Positions 1 to 8,459 are shown, numbered from the stretch's first letter. The stretch: 64,000 nucleotides of DNA from an uncultured Bacteroides sp. (GCF_900547205.1 NZ_URFY01000024.1:1-64000), one strand, 5' to 3'. A program made the numbers and translations. The notes: a model not told the origin generated them from the sequence alone.

Positions 1-1
1 C

Positions 2-115
2 AAGAACAAACTTCTGAGAATTATCGTTGCATTGGTAAAAAAGAAAGTGAAATATGACCCTGAAACATACAAATTTTACAGGAATCGACTGGAAAAACAG
101 TTTGCACCTGGATAA
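2..115 (+). CDS. C-terminal end of a transposase-like protein (partial, possibly IS110 family)
   Basis: An open frame enters from the left edge and stops at 113-115 after 37 codons. The visible peptide is basic and ends KQFAPG; its start, KNKLLRIIVALVKKK, resembles the C-terminal helix of IS110/IS116/IS902-type transposases (a K-L-L...I...L-V-K pattern followed by a Y/F-D-P element). Only the tail is present, so the catalytic domain cannot be inspected and the family is a guess. IS110-type elements lack clear terminal inverted repeats, so the element edge cannot be placed, but the 5'-truncated gene that begins within about 20 bases suggests the edge lies near 115-135. Confidence 0.45.
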   Translation, partial: KNKLLRIIVALVKKKVKYDPETYKFYRNRLEKQFAPG

Positions 116-136
116 AGCAAAAAAATCTAAAATTAT

Positions 137-820
137 TTGGATTTTAGTATAGAATACGTGAAGTGCGATACTCTTGATTCTACATATAAAGCTATTATGG
201 ATTCAATAGAAATAGGAAATATTACATTTTATAATATACCTGTTGAAGTTGAACCTTCTTTTTCAGATTCTTCTTCTGTATGTCTTACAGCTCCCATCAC
301 ACTGGGATTACCATTGATGCAATTAATTGGAAAGCTATTAGTGGATAATGAAAATAAGAAAATAACTTTTCCTGTCTGCAATGATACTACAAATTTCTCA
401 AAAGAACCAAATCTTTTTATTCATCATGGTTTCTTGTATACACATCTTAAAATAAATGAGAATGAATTTACGTGCTGTTTGACTACAGGGGCAGAGGCTT
501 TTATGGGAATAGATACAGCCTACTATGAAAAAAACAAAAATGATATCAAGTTAGATACTGTTATAGCTTTACTCCCTTGTTATATCAATGCGTCTGAGCA
601 GGATTCTAATAGTATATCATATACGATTCCTTACAATCCGATAATAAAATTTGAAGATAGAGTAATGCGGGTATTTACTAAGAGATCAATAATGATACAT
701 TCTCTGTCTTCTATTATGGATTTTGAATATTTCGATGGGATTATTGGATATCATTGGTTTAAAAGATTGGGAAAGAAAGTTCTGTTGGATTTTGATAATA
801 TGCGACTTGAAATAAAATAA
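137..820 (+). pseudogene. 5'-truncated aspartyl-protease-like gene (first of three tandem paralogues)
   Basis: The frame aligns with the C-terminal half of the two complete downstream paralogues (shared MDSIEIGNI and IIGYHWFKRLGKKVLLD-like blocks), which are about 460 residues long; here only about 227 codons remain. There is no convincing start: a TTG at 137 is the first possible one and an in-frame stop lies at 128-130. The signal peptide, helical repeats and first DTG lobe are missing. The second lobe reads L-T-T-G where the next gene has L-D-T-G, so the catalytic Asp is lost too. It directly follows the transposase tail, which suggests an insertion removed the 5' half. It could still yield a cytoplasmic fragment, but a functional protease is very unlikely. 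Confidence 0.7.
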
Positions 821-849
821 TCTGTGAACTAAAATAATATATTAAAGCT

Positions 850-2241
850 ATGAATTATTACAGATATTTCTCTATAATGTTTTTTACGCTCATCTTTCTC
901 TCAGTGTATGGGCAAGAGAACAAAGTTGAAAAGCTCCGAAACTTATTGAATGAAGGTCGATATTTTGAATCGAAAGAGTTGTATGACGAGATACATCAAA
1001 CCCTTGATTTTGATGAAGCCTTATCTTATAAATACCGTATGTTTTCATTTATGGATCAAAAAGACAGTGTCGCCCACTGTCTGGAAGAATTGCTTGAATA
1101 TTATCCTGAGTATATCGGTAATCAGGCCATAAATGTTTATGTGGAATTATTTAATTTATATTTCCTTCTCGGTGACAATGAAAAAGGAATGTATACTTAT
1201 AAACGCTTAATAGAACATTTGGAAGACAATCCATACGATATTGCCGAAAAGGATATAGAAGAATGTAGAAATTATGTTGAAAAGCGACTTGTGTATTATA
1301 AAAAGTTGATGAGTTATCCCCCGATAAAATTGAAACGTAAAGCTATAGATCAACCGCTGGATATTATAGGGGAAGATAAATTCAGGTTTGATGCTAACTT
1401 CAATGGAATAAAGCACAAAACTATTTTCGATACAGGAGTTGAATGTAATTGTGTGATGAATCTACATTATGCTGAGAAAATGGGCATTAAATGTGATGCG
1501 TCTAAAATAGTATATGAAACTATTAATAATGAGCAAATGCCATCCTATGAAATTATAATGGACTCAATTGAAATAGGTAACATACTATTGTACAATGTCC
1601 CAATCCAATTAGTGGATAATGATATAACTCAATATTTGCCGGATTCGATTAAGACTGATTCGATAAAGATGGCAAAAGTTGATTCTGTAAAGAATATGAT
1701 GAGTGTTCCAATAATTGGCTTGCCAGTGATGCAAATGATTGGTAAATTCATGATAGATTATGAAAATAATAAATTGTATTTCCCGGACTTGCATGATACC
1801 TCTGAAATGACCAAGGAACCTAATTTGTTTTTCCGAAATAATAAAGTGTATACCCAAGCAAAAATAAACAATGTACCATTCACGGGTTTACTTGATACAG
1901 GATCTGATGGAGCTATTGATATTGATACTGTGTTTTATGAGAAATTCAAAAATGATATACCTATAGACACTATAGCAGAAAAGAGTCCGTATAATTTCGT
2001 CATGATTCATTGTGCATGGGTGGATATTCCTTACGAAATTCCAGAATTAACAACCATAACTTTAAATAATAAATGCATCTTACCTCCTTCAGAAAATGAT
2101 GATCCTTTAAAAATATACTCTATGCAGTCTATCTGGCCGGTAGAATTTCTTGATGGAGTATTGGGTTACGATTTCTTTAAAAGAATCGGCAAAAAGGTGT
2201 TGCTGGATTTAGATAATAAACGTCTTGAAGCAGTTGAATAA
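850..2241 (+). CDS. Secreted helical-repeat / two-lobed retropepsin-like aspartyl protease
   Basis: 463 residues. Residues 1-21 form a signal peptide ending ...SVYG before Q22. Residues 25-160 are helical and TPR-like. Two aspartyl-protease lobes follow: the first has F-D-T-G at 193-196 and the second L-D-T-G at 348-351, each with hydrophobic flanks typical of retropepsin/pepsin folds. A single chain carrying both catalytic aspartates resembles a pepsin-like monomer. The gene starts 29 bases after the truncated paralogue, so the two were probably co-transcribed. It is AT-rich compared with genes beyond 4.5 kb. This is the only copy of the three with two intact DTG motifs. Substrate is unknown; periplasmic or surface location is inferred from the signal peptide. 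The family assignment rests on motifs only. Confidence 0.75.
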   Translation: MNYYRYFSIMFFTLIFLSVYGQENKVEKLRNLLNEGRYFESKELYDEIHQTLDFDEALSYKYRMFSFMDQKDSVAHCLEELLEYYPEYIGNQAINVYVELFNLYFLLGDNEKGMYTYKRLIEHLEDNPYDIAEKDIEECRNYVEKRLVYYKKLMSYPPIKLKRKAIDQPLDIIGEDKFRFDANFNGIKHKTIFDTGVECNCVMNLHYAEKMGIKCDASKIVYETINNEQMPSYEIIMDSIEIGNILLYNVPIQLVDNDITQYLPDSIKTDSIKMAKVDSVKNMMSVPIIGLPVMQMIGKFMIDYENNKLYFPDLHDTSEMTKEPNLFFRNNKVYTQAKINNVPFTGLLDTGSDGAIDIDTVFYEKFKNDIPIDTIAEKSPYNFVMIHCAWVDIPYEIPELTTITLNNKCILPPSENDDPLKIYSMQSIWPVEFLDGVLGYDFFKRIGKKVLLDLDNKRLEAVE

Positions 2242-2836
2242 CTAAAAGAGGTCAAGATTGGGCGAAACTTATCACTACTTATGGCTGAATTGTATAAATA
2301 ATTTCTATCTGGATATGTAGTTGTGGCTATGAAATACAACTTGTTTGTTGGAAAATATGCAAATGAAAGTTATTGCCTAATTTGACTTTTGTAAGAGCTT
2401 GATATACTGCTAGTTATAGATAGATGATTTTTCTTTAAAACCAAGCGAGTGTTTCTTTAAATGAATCGCCCCGTTCGGCACCGAGAAACGACTCGTTTCT
2501 CGGTGCCGAACGGGGCGATTACTGTAATACAGAGATAAAATAATAAAGAATATACGTGTTTTTCAAATATGCATATATTGGGTTATTTCTTAATGATGTA
2601 AATATTATATTGATATTCCTCGCAGACGACTAAGTTTATTTCTCTATCTGTTCTCATATTATGCTGTATGGCTTTTGAAATATTTAATAGTTAATGAATG
2701 TTATATATATGATACCGAATGTGGGGATAGAAAGCTTTGATGTGTATTTATATTCAAAGGTGAGATTGTAAATAGTTAATCTTAGTATAACTTTTGGTGT
2801 AGATTGAAAATTTCTCATTAATTAAATCTTGTATCT
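2242..2836. other. 595-base intergenic region with a long palindrome
   Basis: AT-rich spacer between two paralogous genes. Apart from the GC-rich palindrome at 2464-2520 nothing clear is seen. A 24-codon open frame on the minus strand (2583-2657) looks weakly coding but has no support. No promoter box with the full TAnnTTTG pattern was identified immediately before the 2837 gene. Confidence 0.5.
2464..2520. repeat. Perfect palindrome, 27-bp arms with 3-base loop
   Basis: The arms 2464-2490 and 2494-2520 are exact reverse complements around the loop ACT. The arms are GC-rich (they contain CGCCCCGTTCGGCACCGAG) inside a very AT-rich region. No T-run follows on either side, so it is not a canonical intrinsic terminator. 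It could be a dispersed genomic repeat, a recombination or transposition target, or an RNA stem protecting the 3' end of the upstream message. Confidence 0.9.
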
Positions 2837-4219
2837 ATGAATATTGATAAGTTAAAAAGGTTGGTTGCTATAGTAGTCATTTTCTTAGTAAATAGTGGAG
2901 CTTATAGCCAAAGTTCTAGGGTTGGTAGGTTAACCCATTTATTAAACAGCGGTCGATATTTTGAAGTGAAGGAGTTATACAATGAAATTTGTGATTCTAT
3001 ACCTCCAAAAATTGATTCATACTACAAATTTCGAATGGCTGAGGCTGAAAATAAAAGAGAAGCTGCTGTTGTTGAAATGGAAAGAACATTAAAACAATAT
3101 CCTGGCTTATTTGGAAGTGAAACTATTGATATTTATTCAATATTATTTAATACATATCGTAATCTTGGAAAATATAATAAAGTGATTGAAATTTACAAGC
3201 TAGCTAAGAAGCATTTGCGGAAAAATCCATATAATATTGATAAGGAAGAACTTGTGTTGCGAAAAAAAAATCTTAAAGAATCATTCAATTATTTTAAAGA
3301 GGTTTCAAGTCAACCTTCAATCAAGATGAAAAGGAATACGACACCTACAAGTATAAATATAGAAGACAGTATAATGCTTGGATTTGAAGCAAAATTAAAC
3401 GGTGTTTCTAAAAGGGTAATTTTTGATACAGGTAATAGTTCTTATATAATAATGAAAAAAAAGACAGCTAAAGATGTTGGTATAAGGTTAAAAGAAGACA
3501 CAAAAGGAATGCTAAATGGAGTGGAAATGATGGGGCAAAAAAACATCATTGATTCTATAGAAATAGGGAATATTACGCTTTATAACATTCCTGTTATAAT
3601 CTATGATTTTGATTTAGCTTCATGTTTGCCTGATTCCATAAGAAATGATTCATCTATGATGAAACGATTTGAAATTGGAAATGAATATTTTGAAAATCCT
3701 ATAATAGGCTTACCGTCTATGTTGTTGATTGGTAAAATAAAAATAAATTGGGAGGATAAAAAAATATCTTTTCCACGTGAGGATATAAGCTTGGAACAAA
3801 AAGTTAATAACCTGTTTCTATATAATAATGCGCTTTATACTTATCTGAAAATAAATAGGATTCCTTTTACAGGATTGTTGGATAATGGTTCTTCAGGTTA
3901 TGTTGAATTAGATACAATATTTTATCAAAAAAATCAAAAGGGCATACCTATAGACAATGTTAAGGGAAAGAAAATACTTAATATAGCATCAGCCCATGGC
4001 GTCAAGATTGCAGTACCATATCTGACTGCCGACAATCCTATTGTAACATTTAACGAAAAGACTATAGCACATTGTAGAAATAAGCATGATATAATAATTT
4101 ATCCTATATTTAGCACACGTCAAATATTTGATGGTTCAATAGGAATGAATTTTCTAAAATGCATAGGAAAGAAAGTATTGTTAGATTTGGATAATATGCG
4201 TCTTGAAGCCCTTGAATAA
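2837..4219 (+). CDS. Secreted helical-repeat / aspartyl-protease-like protein with altered second active site
   Basis: 460 residues, paralogous to the 850-2241 product along its whole length (same signal peptide, helical region, lobe 1, DSIEIGN block, lobe 2 and C-terminal KKVLLDLDN block). Signal peptide about 1-24, ending ...GAYSQ. Lobe 1 keeps F-D-T-G (D197-G199). Lobe 2 reads L-D-N-G at 348-351, so Thr is replaced by Asn after the catalytic Asp. In this fold the Thr/Ser after Asp fixes the active-site hydrogen-bond network, so activity may be reduced or lost. The 3' ends of this gene and the upstream paralogue are nearly identical, supporting tandem duplication. Confidence 0.7.
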   Translation: MNIDKLKRLVAIVVIFLVNSGAYSQSSRVGRLTHLLNSGRYFEVKELYNEICDSIPPKIDSYYKFRMAEAENKREAAVVEMERTLKQYPGLFGSETIDIYSILFNTYRNLGKYNKVIEIYKLAKKHLRKNPYNIDKEELVLRKKNLKESFNYFKEVSSQPSIKMKRNTTPTSINIEDSIMLGFEAKLNGVSKRVIFDTGNSSYIIMKKKTAKDVGIRLKEDTKGMLNGVEMMGQKNIIDSIEIGNITLYNIPVIIYDFDLASCLPDSIRNDSSMMKRFEIGNEYFENPIIGLPSMLLIGKIKINWEDKKISFPREDISLEQKVNNLFLYNNALYTYLKINRIPFTGLLDNGSSGYVELDTIFYQKNQKGIPIDNVKGKKILNIASAHGVKIAVPYLTADNPIVTFNEKTIAHCRNKHDIIIYPIFSTRQIFDGSIGMNFLKCIGKKVLLDLDNMRLEALE

Positions 4220-4564
4220 CTAAATATAAAAGATATGGATACAAAACTAACCGTGATTATTCCTTTTTTAAATGAAAAGGAGGAAGTGCGTGTAACACTG
4301 TGAAAAATCTACGAGAAAAATCGGATTATGATTTTGAAATAATCTTAATTAATGATTGTTCTACTGATGGATACGATTATAAAAAAGTAGCTCTCTCTTT
4401 TCCAGCGTATAATGTTTCCTCTTAGAAAAATATTAATTGAAAACTTCTTGCCGATTTCAAGACTATTTGCGAATATTGCGTGCATATTATGTATTGGTTA
4501 AATAGGAAATAAATAATGTAATGAAAAAGTTCTCCTTTTGTGAAGAACACAACAATTATTGCGT
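4220..4564. other. 345-base region holding only gene remnants
   Basis: Between the last aspartyl-protease-like gene and the SGNH hydrolase gene there is no intact gene. The region contains the frameshifted glycosyltransferase remnant described separately and, in a third frame at 4412-4501, a short open stretch beginning MFPLRKILIENF that may be a further piece of the same or another decayed membrane gene. Confidence 0.5.
4235..4425 (+). pseudogene. Remnant of a family 2 glycosyltransferase (frameshifted)
   Basis: ATG at 4235 opens MDTKLTVIIPFLNEKEEV, the classic N-terminal nucleotide-binding strand of GT-A family 2 glycosyltransferases, and hits a stop (TGA) after 22 codons. The reading then continues in the -1 frame with EIILINDCSTDGYDY, the next conserved block (the D-x-S-T-D-G motif), and stops at 4423-4425. 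A normal family 2 enzyme is roughly 250-350 residues, so this is both frameshifted and truncated. It starts 15 bases after the stop of the preceding gene. A sequencing error could explain the frameshift but not the missing three quarters of the enzyme. Confidence 0.7.
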
Positions 4565-6307
4565 ATGAACAGAATGTATTTTCAGTCGTTTCTCGTTGTC
4601 CTTATTTTTGTGTGCGTACCACTGAAGGCGCAATATAAATGGTTCAATCCATTGCAGGCAAATTATCCTGTTGTCCGCGGACAAGCGTGGCAAGAAGAAC
4701 CAATAGCGCCTTATGCCCGGCTCCCGCTGCGGGCTAAAGAAAAAGTAAGAAAACCTTTATGGGACTTATCTTGCCAGAGCGCAGGGCTATCCATTGCATT
4801 CCGTTCTAATACACCCGAAATAAAGGTTCGTTATGTAGTGAAAGGTGCTTTATCTATGGCACATATGCCGGCTACAGGCGTATCAGGTATCGATTTATAT
4901 GCGACAGACAACGACGGTCGTGAACGTTGGTGTGCCGGAAAGTACTCTATGCGAGATACCATTACCTATGTTTTCGACGGACTCTCTTATGCCGCTAAAG
5001 CTACCAACGGCTTTGAATACCAATTATTTCTACCTCTTTATAACAGCCTATCATGGTTGGAGATTGGCGTACCCGAAAATAGCACGTTCCATTTTCTTCC
5101 GGTATCGCAAGAAAAGCCGATAGTCATTTACGGAACTTCCATTGCGCAAGGAGCCTGTGCGTCGCGTCCGGGCATGGCATGGGGGAATATCTTAAATCGA
5201 AAGTCGGAACATCCTGTCGTTAATTTGGGATTTTCCGGTAATGGCTTATTAGAAAAAGAATTATTCGACTTGCTATCTGAAATTGATGCTAAACTGTTTA
5301 TCATTGACTGTATGCCCAATCTGCCGGGAGAAAAAGCAAAGGTCATATACGACCGCACTTTGGCAGGTGTGAGAAAACTACGTGAAAACAGCAAAGCGCC
5401 TATTTTACTGGTAGAACATGATGGATATGCCAACGACGCCACTTCCGAAAACGCAGAAGAATCATATCGCTCGGCTAATAGGGAACTACGGGAGGCATAC
5501 AATGCTTTGCAACAAGAACAAATTGAGAATATTTACTATCTGACAAAAGAAGAAATAGGTATTCCGGCAGATGGAATGGTTGATGGGGTTCACTCCACGG
5601 ACTTGGGAATGCAGCAATATGCGGAGAGTTATCTGAAAAAGATACGTGAAATCCTGCACGAAGAGATTGGAACCATTTCCACGTGCATACCTTGTAAGCA
5701 GCAAAGAGATCCTTACGATTGGTATGGACGCCATGAAGAAGTCTTAAAATTGAATCGTCAAGAATCCCCCGAAATATTAATGATAGGCAACTCTATCACG
5801 CATTATTGGGCAGGTGAACCCGCTGCCGGACAACAATATGGGAAAGCGGCTTGGGATAAGTTGTTCAAAAATAAAATAGTCCATAATCTCGGCTTTGGTT
5901 GGGATAAAATAGAAAATGTGTTGTGGCGCATTTATCATGGTGAACTGGATGGATTTAAAGCAAATAAAATATTCTTGTTGATAGGCACTAATAATCTATT
6001 ATTTAACACTGATGAAGAGATAATTCTCGGTATCCTGCAGATTACGGAAGCTATCAAAGTGCGCCAACCTCAAGCGCAATTGTTCGTATTGGGAATCTTG
6101 CCAAGAACAAATTTAGAAAAACGTATTCAGCAGCTCAATCGGCAACTTTGTGAAAGCATTGAAGGAAGTTGCACTTACATCAATCTTTTCCACTTGCTGA
6201 CAGACAAAGACGGTGTAATCTCTTCATCCTTATTCCGTGGCGGACTCCATCCTAATGAAAAAGGATACGAGGTAATAGGCGTAGCATTGAAAAAATATGT
6301 AAAGTAG
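4565..6307 (+). CDS. Secreted double-domain SGNH/GDSL hydrolase
   Basis: About 580 residues from the ATG at 4565 (an in-frame TTG at 4559 is possible). Signal peptide ends ...PLKAQ near residue 22. An N-terminal beta domain (~25-180) has G-x-D-L-Y, characteristic of the GxDLY domain. A first SGNH hydrolase follows: block I Y-G-T-S-I (Ser ~192), block V D-G-V-H (~340-343). A second complete SGNH domain starts near 400: I-G-N-S-I-T (Ser ~410), I-G-T-N-N, and G-L-H-P near the C-terminus. Both domains appear to keep Ser/Asp/His. Such proteins in Bacteroides are usually carbohydrate esterases removing acetyl groups; the substrate is not visible here. It stands alone with no neighbouring glycosidase. 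Confidence 0.85.
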   Translation: MNRMYFQSFLVVLIFVCVPLKAQYKWFNPLQANYPVVRGQAWQEEPIAPYARLPLRAKEKVRKPLWDLSCQSAGLSIAFRSNTPEIKVRYVVKGALSMAHMPATGVSGIDLYATDNDGRERWCAGKYSMRDTITYVFDGLSYAAKATNGFEYQLFLPLYNSLSWLEIGVPENSTFHFLPVSQEKPIVIYGTSIAQGACASRPGMAWGNILNRKSEHPVVNLGFSGNGLLEKELFDLLSEIDAKLFIIDCMPNLPGEKAKVIYDRTLAGVRKLRENSKAPILLVEHDGYANDATSENAEESYRSANRELREAYNALQQEQIENIYYLTKEEIGIPADGMVDGVHSTDLGMQQYAESYLKKIREILHEEIGTISTCIPCKQQRDPYDWYGRHEEVLKLNRQESPEILMIGNSITHYWAGEPAAGQQYGKAAWDKLFKNKIVHNLGFGWDKIENVLWRIYHGELDGFKANKIFLLIGTNNLLFNTDEEIILGILQITEAIKVRQPQAQLFVLGILPRTNLEKRIQQLNRQLCESIEGSCTYINLFHLLTDKDGVISSSLFRGGLHPNEKGYEVIGVALKKYVK

Positions 6308-6409
6308 CGGCAATACTTCATTAGTGTATTATCCAAAAAACATTAACGCCGGGAACTTTTCGTGCTTGTTGGTTGTCATACACACGTAACCAATTAAAAT
6401 AGAGAAGAT

Positions 6410-6622
6410 ATGAATGATATGATTAACAGGCACAATGCGATTGCCGAAGAGAATATCGATCCGAATGGCCGTCCGGCAACGAACGAGTTTGAAGAATGGA
6501 CAATCGAAATTACTGATCGTGCAGACAATGTGTATAAGGATGATACGAAGGATGGTCCTATTGAGGATCGGGAGAAACGTATCAAAGAAATGGAAGAAGT
6601 GATAAAAGAAGACCTTGAATAA
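6410..6622 (+). CDS. Small acidic hypothetical protein
   Basis: 70 residues, rich in Glu/Asp and Lys/Arg, with no signal peptide or membrane segment; the C-terminal half (EDREKRIKEMEEVIKEDLE) should be a charged helix or coiled coil. I do not recognise a family. Its reality is supported by an ATG start, codon use without stops and a tight intrinsic terminator overlapping its last codons. It has its own 102-base leader after the SGNH gene, so it is probably a separate transcription unit. Function unknown. Confidence 0.65.
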   Translation: MNDMINRHNAIAEENIDPNGRPATNEFEEWTIEITDRADNVYKDDTKDGPIEDREKRIKEMEEVIKEDLE

Positions 6623-6633
6623 AGGTCTTTTTT
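6609..6633 (+). terminator. Intrinsic terminator of the small acidic gene
   Basis: Arms AAGACCTT (6609-6616) and AAGGTCTT (6622-6629) around a 5-base loop, followed by a T-run to 6633. The left arm overlaps the last codons of the gene. Confidence 0.8.
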
Positions 6634-6764
6634 GTATATGGGAATAAAGTTCTATTTGAAGGGCTAAATCCGTAGACTCATATAAGCTTCCCAGCTGTGA
6701 TGGCGTATAAAGGTGTATCCATTCACAACAGAATCCCTTTTGCTATAAGCGTTAAAAAGATGAA

Positions 6765-8087
6765 TCACATATCTTCCAGTGTCAAGCATATTGTTTCAAT
6801 CTCAAACTTAGGTAACACCTTTTTTCTTAGATGCTCTACTTTGGCGGCTAAAAGTTCTGGCTTGAAATTTTTCCTTTGTCGTTTTACTTCGGCCACAATA
6901 GCCTGATTCTTTTCAAGTTTCAAAGCCACAATATCTATTTCGTTTTCTCCATTCTTTAGTTCCCACCATGAACCGATAGTCCGATATTGATAAGTTTCTG
7001 CAAATTGCTGCTTAAAATACATTTCTAAGGATTTTCCGGAATAAGTCGGATAGTCGGATTTTACTATTCCTTGTAGGCCGATATAGTTTTTAATTTCAAT
7101 CATGGAGCGGTGTCGGTCAAAGTAGTTGAACCAGAAACGGATAAAATTGTCGGTTATCTCGTATCTGACAGCTTGTGTACCTTCCTTAGCTAGAATAGGT
7201 CGTTGACGGGTAATAATATTATAGTCTTCGATTAACCTTTTGATTTGCCCTCCGATACTTTTCTCCCCTAATGCTGCTTCTATCCCGGGCTGTGTGTTGA
7301 TGCCACCCGATATAGCACTTAAGATAGAGAAGTAGGTTGCGTAATTCTTGCCAAACTCTTCAATCAGCAAGTTTTTCCCTTCGTCTATGAATGAAGAATT
7401 CTCCCGAATCATGAAGCTGATCATTTCGTCCACACTTAATGAATCGTTGTCGCAGAACAGTTCTATATATTTGGGCACTCCTCCGGTGAAAGTGTAGAGA
7501 GCCAGCAAATCGTCATTCGTATGTTCCGGTCGGTAGTCGTACATAATCTCTTTCAGGGTGGATAAATTGAATGCAGAAAGTTTTATTATGTTGTCAGCCC
7601 TACCAAATAGAGGCTCTTTAGAGTTCTGAAATATTTTCTGCATTAAAGAATAAATAGAGCCGGATACAATCAGATTCATACGGGATTTCTTGCGGTATTG
7701 ATCCCAAATATTCTGCATATCACTATAGATGGATTCGTTTATGTTATAAAACTCTTGGAATTCATCTATAATAAGGTTAAACTCCATTCTCGTTGCCAAC
7801 TCCATCAAATACTGAAATAGCGATCGGAACGTTTTAATTTCGTTAGGTATATAAACGTTGAGTGTTTGGGAGATTAATGGTATGTATTCGGCACAGAGTG
7901 TAGCCTCATTCTTCCGGCCAACGAATAAGTAGACAACAGTAGAATCTTCCACAGCTTTCATGATCAGACTTGTTTTACCAATGCGTCTTCTTCCAGTCAC
8001 AACCGTCAGGCGTGAATGGTCAGAGAAGGAGAGCTTCTGTATTCTTTTAAGTTCTGCTAATTCGTTTGTCCGATTATAGAATTTCAT
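6765..8087 (-). CDS. ATPase (ATPase_2 / DUF234 type) with C-terminal nuclease-like domain
   Basis: 440 residues. N-terminal P-loop ATPase: Walker A G-R-R-R-I-G-K-T-S at 32-40 and Walker B L-I-I-D-E-F at about 104-109, the pattern of STAND-like ATPase_2 proteins. A winged-helix region follows, and the C-terminal 70 residues carry a PD-(D/E)XK-like signature: E-I-D-I-V (D385) and A-E-V-K (E400, K402), typical of the DUF234 region. Such proteins are common, often patchily distributed in Bacteroidetes and archaea, and of unclear function; defence or mobile-element links have been suggested for related ATPases but nothing here proves it. A TAnnTTTG box lies 43 bases upstream of the start. It sits beside a tRNA gene. 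Confidence 0.85.
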   Translation of the reverse strand: MKFYNRTNELAELKRIQKLSFSDHSRLTVVTGRRRIGKTSLIMKAVEDSTVVYLFVGRKNEATLCAEYIPLISQTLNVYIPNEIKTFRSLFQYLMELATRMEFNLIIDEFQEFYNINESIYSDMQNIWDQYRKKSRMNLIVSGSIYSLMQKIFQNSKEPLFGRADNIIKLSAFNLSTLKEIMYDYRPEHTNDDLLALYTFTGGVPKYIELFCDNDSLSVDEMISFMIRENSSFIDEGKNLLIEEFGKNYATYFSILSAISGGINTQPGIEAALGEKSIGGQIKRLIEDYNIITRQRPILAKEGTQAVRYEITDNFIRFWFNYFDRHRSMIEIKNYIGLQGIVKSDYPTYSGKSLEMYFKQQFAETYQYRTIGSWWELKNGENEIDIVALKLEKNQAIVAEVKRQRKNFKPELLAAKVEHLRKKVLPKFEIETICLTLEDM

Positions 8088-8129
8088 AAGTCGACTATTT
8101 AGTTACGGCTATAACTGTTACGGCCGTTA

Positions 8130-8137
8130 CAAAGATA
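8130..8137 (-). promoter_or_regulatory. Promoter -7 box for the ATPase-nuclease gene
   Basis: TATCTTTG on the minus strand, matching the Bacteroides TAnnTTTG consensus, with a GTTG about 20 bases further upstream. The presumed start of transcription falls near a near-palindrome containing GTTACGGCCGTTAC (8117-8130), which could be an operator. Confidence 0.6.
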
Positions 8138-8274
8138 GGCGCTTTTTATGTTAATAACAACTTTAGGGGGAAATCTCTCTTTCTTTTTCGACTTCCTATT
8201 TAAATCTTTAACAGTTGCTAACTGACCTATGTTTAATAAATCTAAAAGTTGGGGGGGAAGGAGGGAGTATCAGA

Positions 8275-8312
8275 AAAAGAAAATTTTCTAAATTATTGAA
8301 ATTTAGAGAATT
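8275..8312 (-). terminator. Intrinsic terminator downstream of tRNA-Ala
   Basis: Arms 8282-8294 and 8300-8312 pair with one G-U position around a 5-base loop; read on the minus strand the hairpin is followed by a U-rich run (8281 downward). It lies 25 bases past the tRNA 3' end. Confidence 0.65.
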
Positions 8313-8336
8313 GCAAAACTTGTAGTTTTCTATTTG

Positions 8337-8410
8337 TGGAGCGTATCGGACTCGAACCGATCACCTCGACACTGCCAGTGTCGCACTCTAGCCAGATGAG
8401 CTAACGCCCC
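8337..8410 (-). tRNA. tRNA-Ala (anticodon GGC)
   Basis: The minus strand folds as a complete cloverleaf: acceptor GGGGCGT pairing with ACGCTCC, D-arm GCTC/GAGT, anticodon stem CGACA/TGTCG with loop CTGGCAG (anticodon GGC), and T-arm with GGTTCGAGTCC. The acceptor contains the G3:U70 wobble pair, the identity element for alanyl-tRNA synthetase. Discriminator A is at 8337. The 3' CCA is not encoded, as is usual in Bacteroides. Confidence 0.96.
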
Positions 8411-8459
8411 TTTTCAATCTTATATGATAACGTTTGTAAACGAATCCTTTTTGTTGGCG

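Noticed and set aside
2583..2657. 24-codon minus-strand open frame beginning MRTDREINLV
   Set aside because: Too short, no promoter, no known family; listed only as part of the intergenic region.
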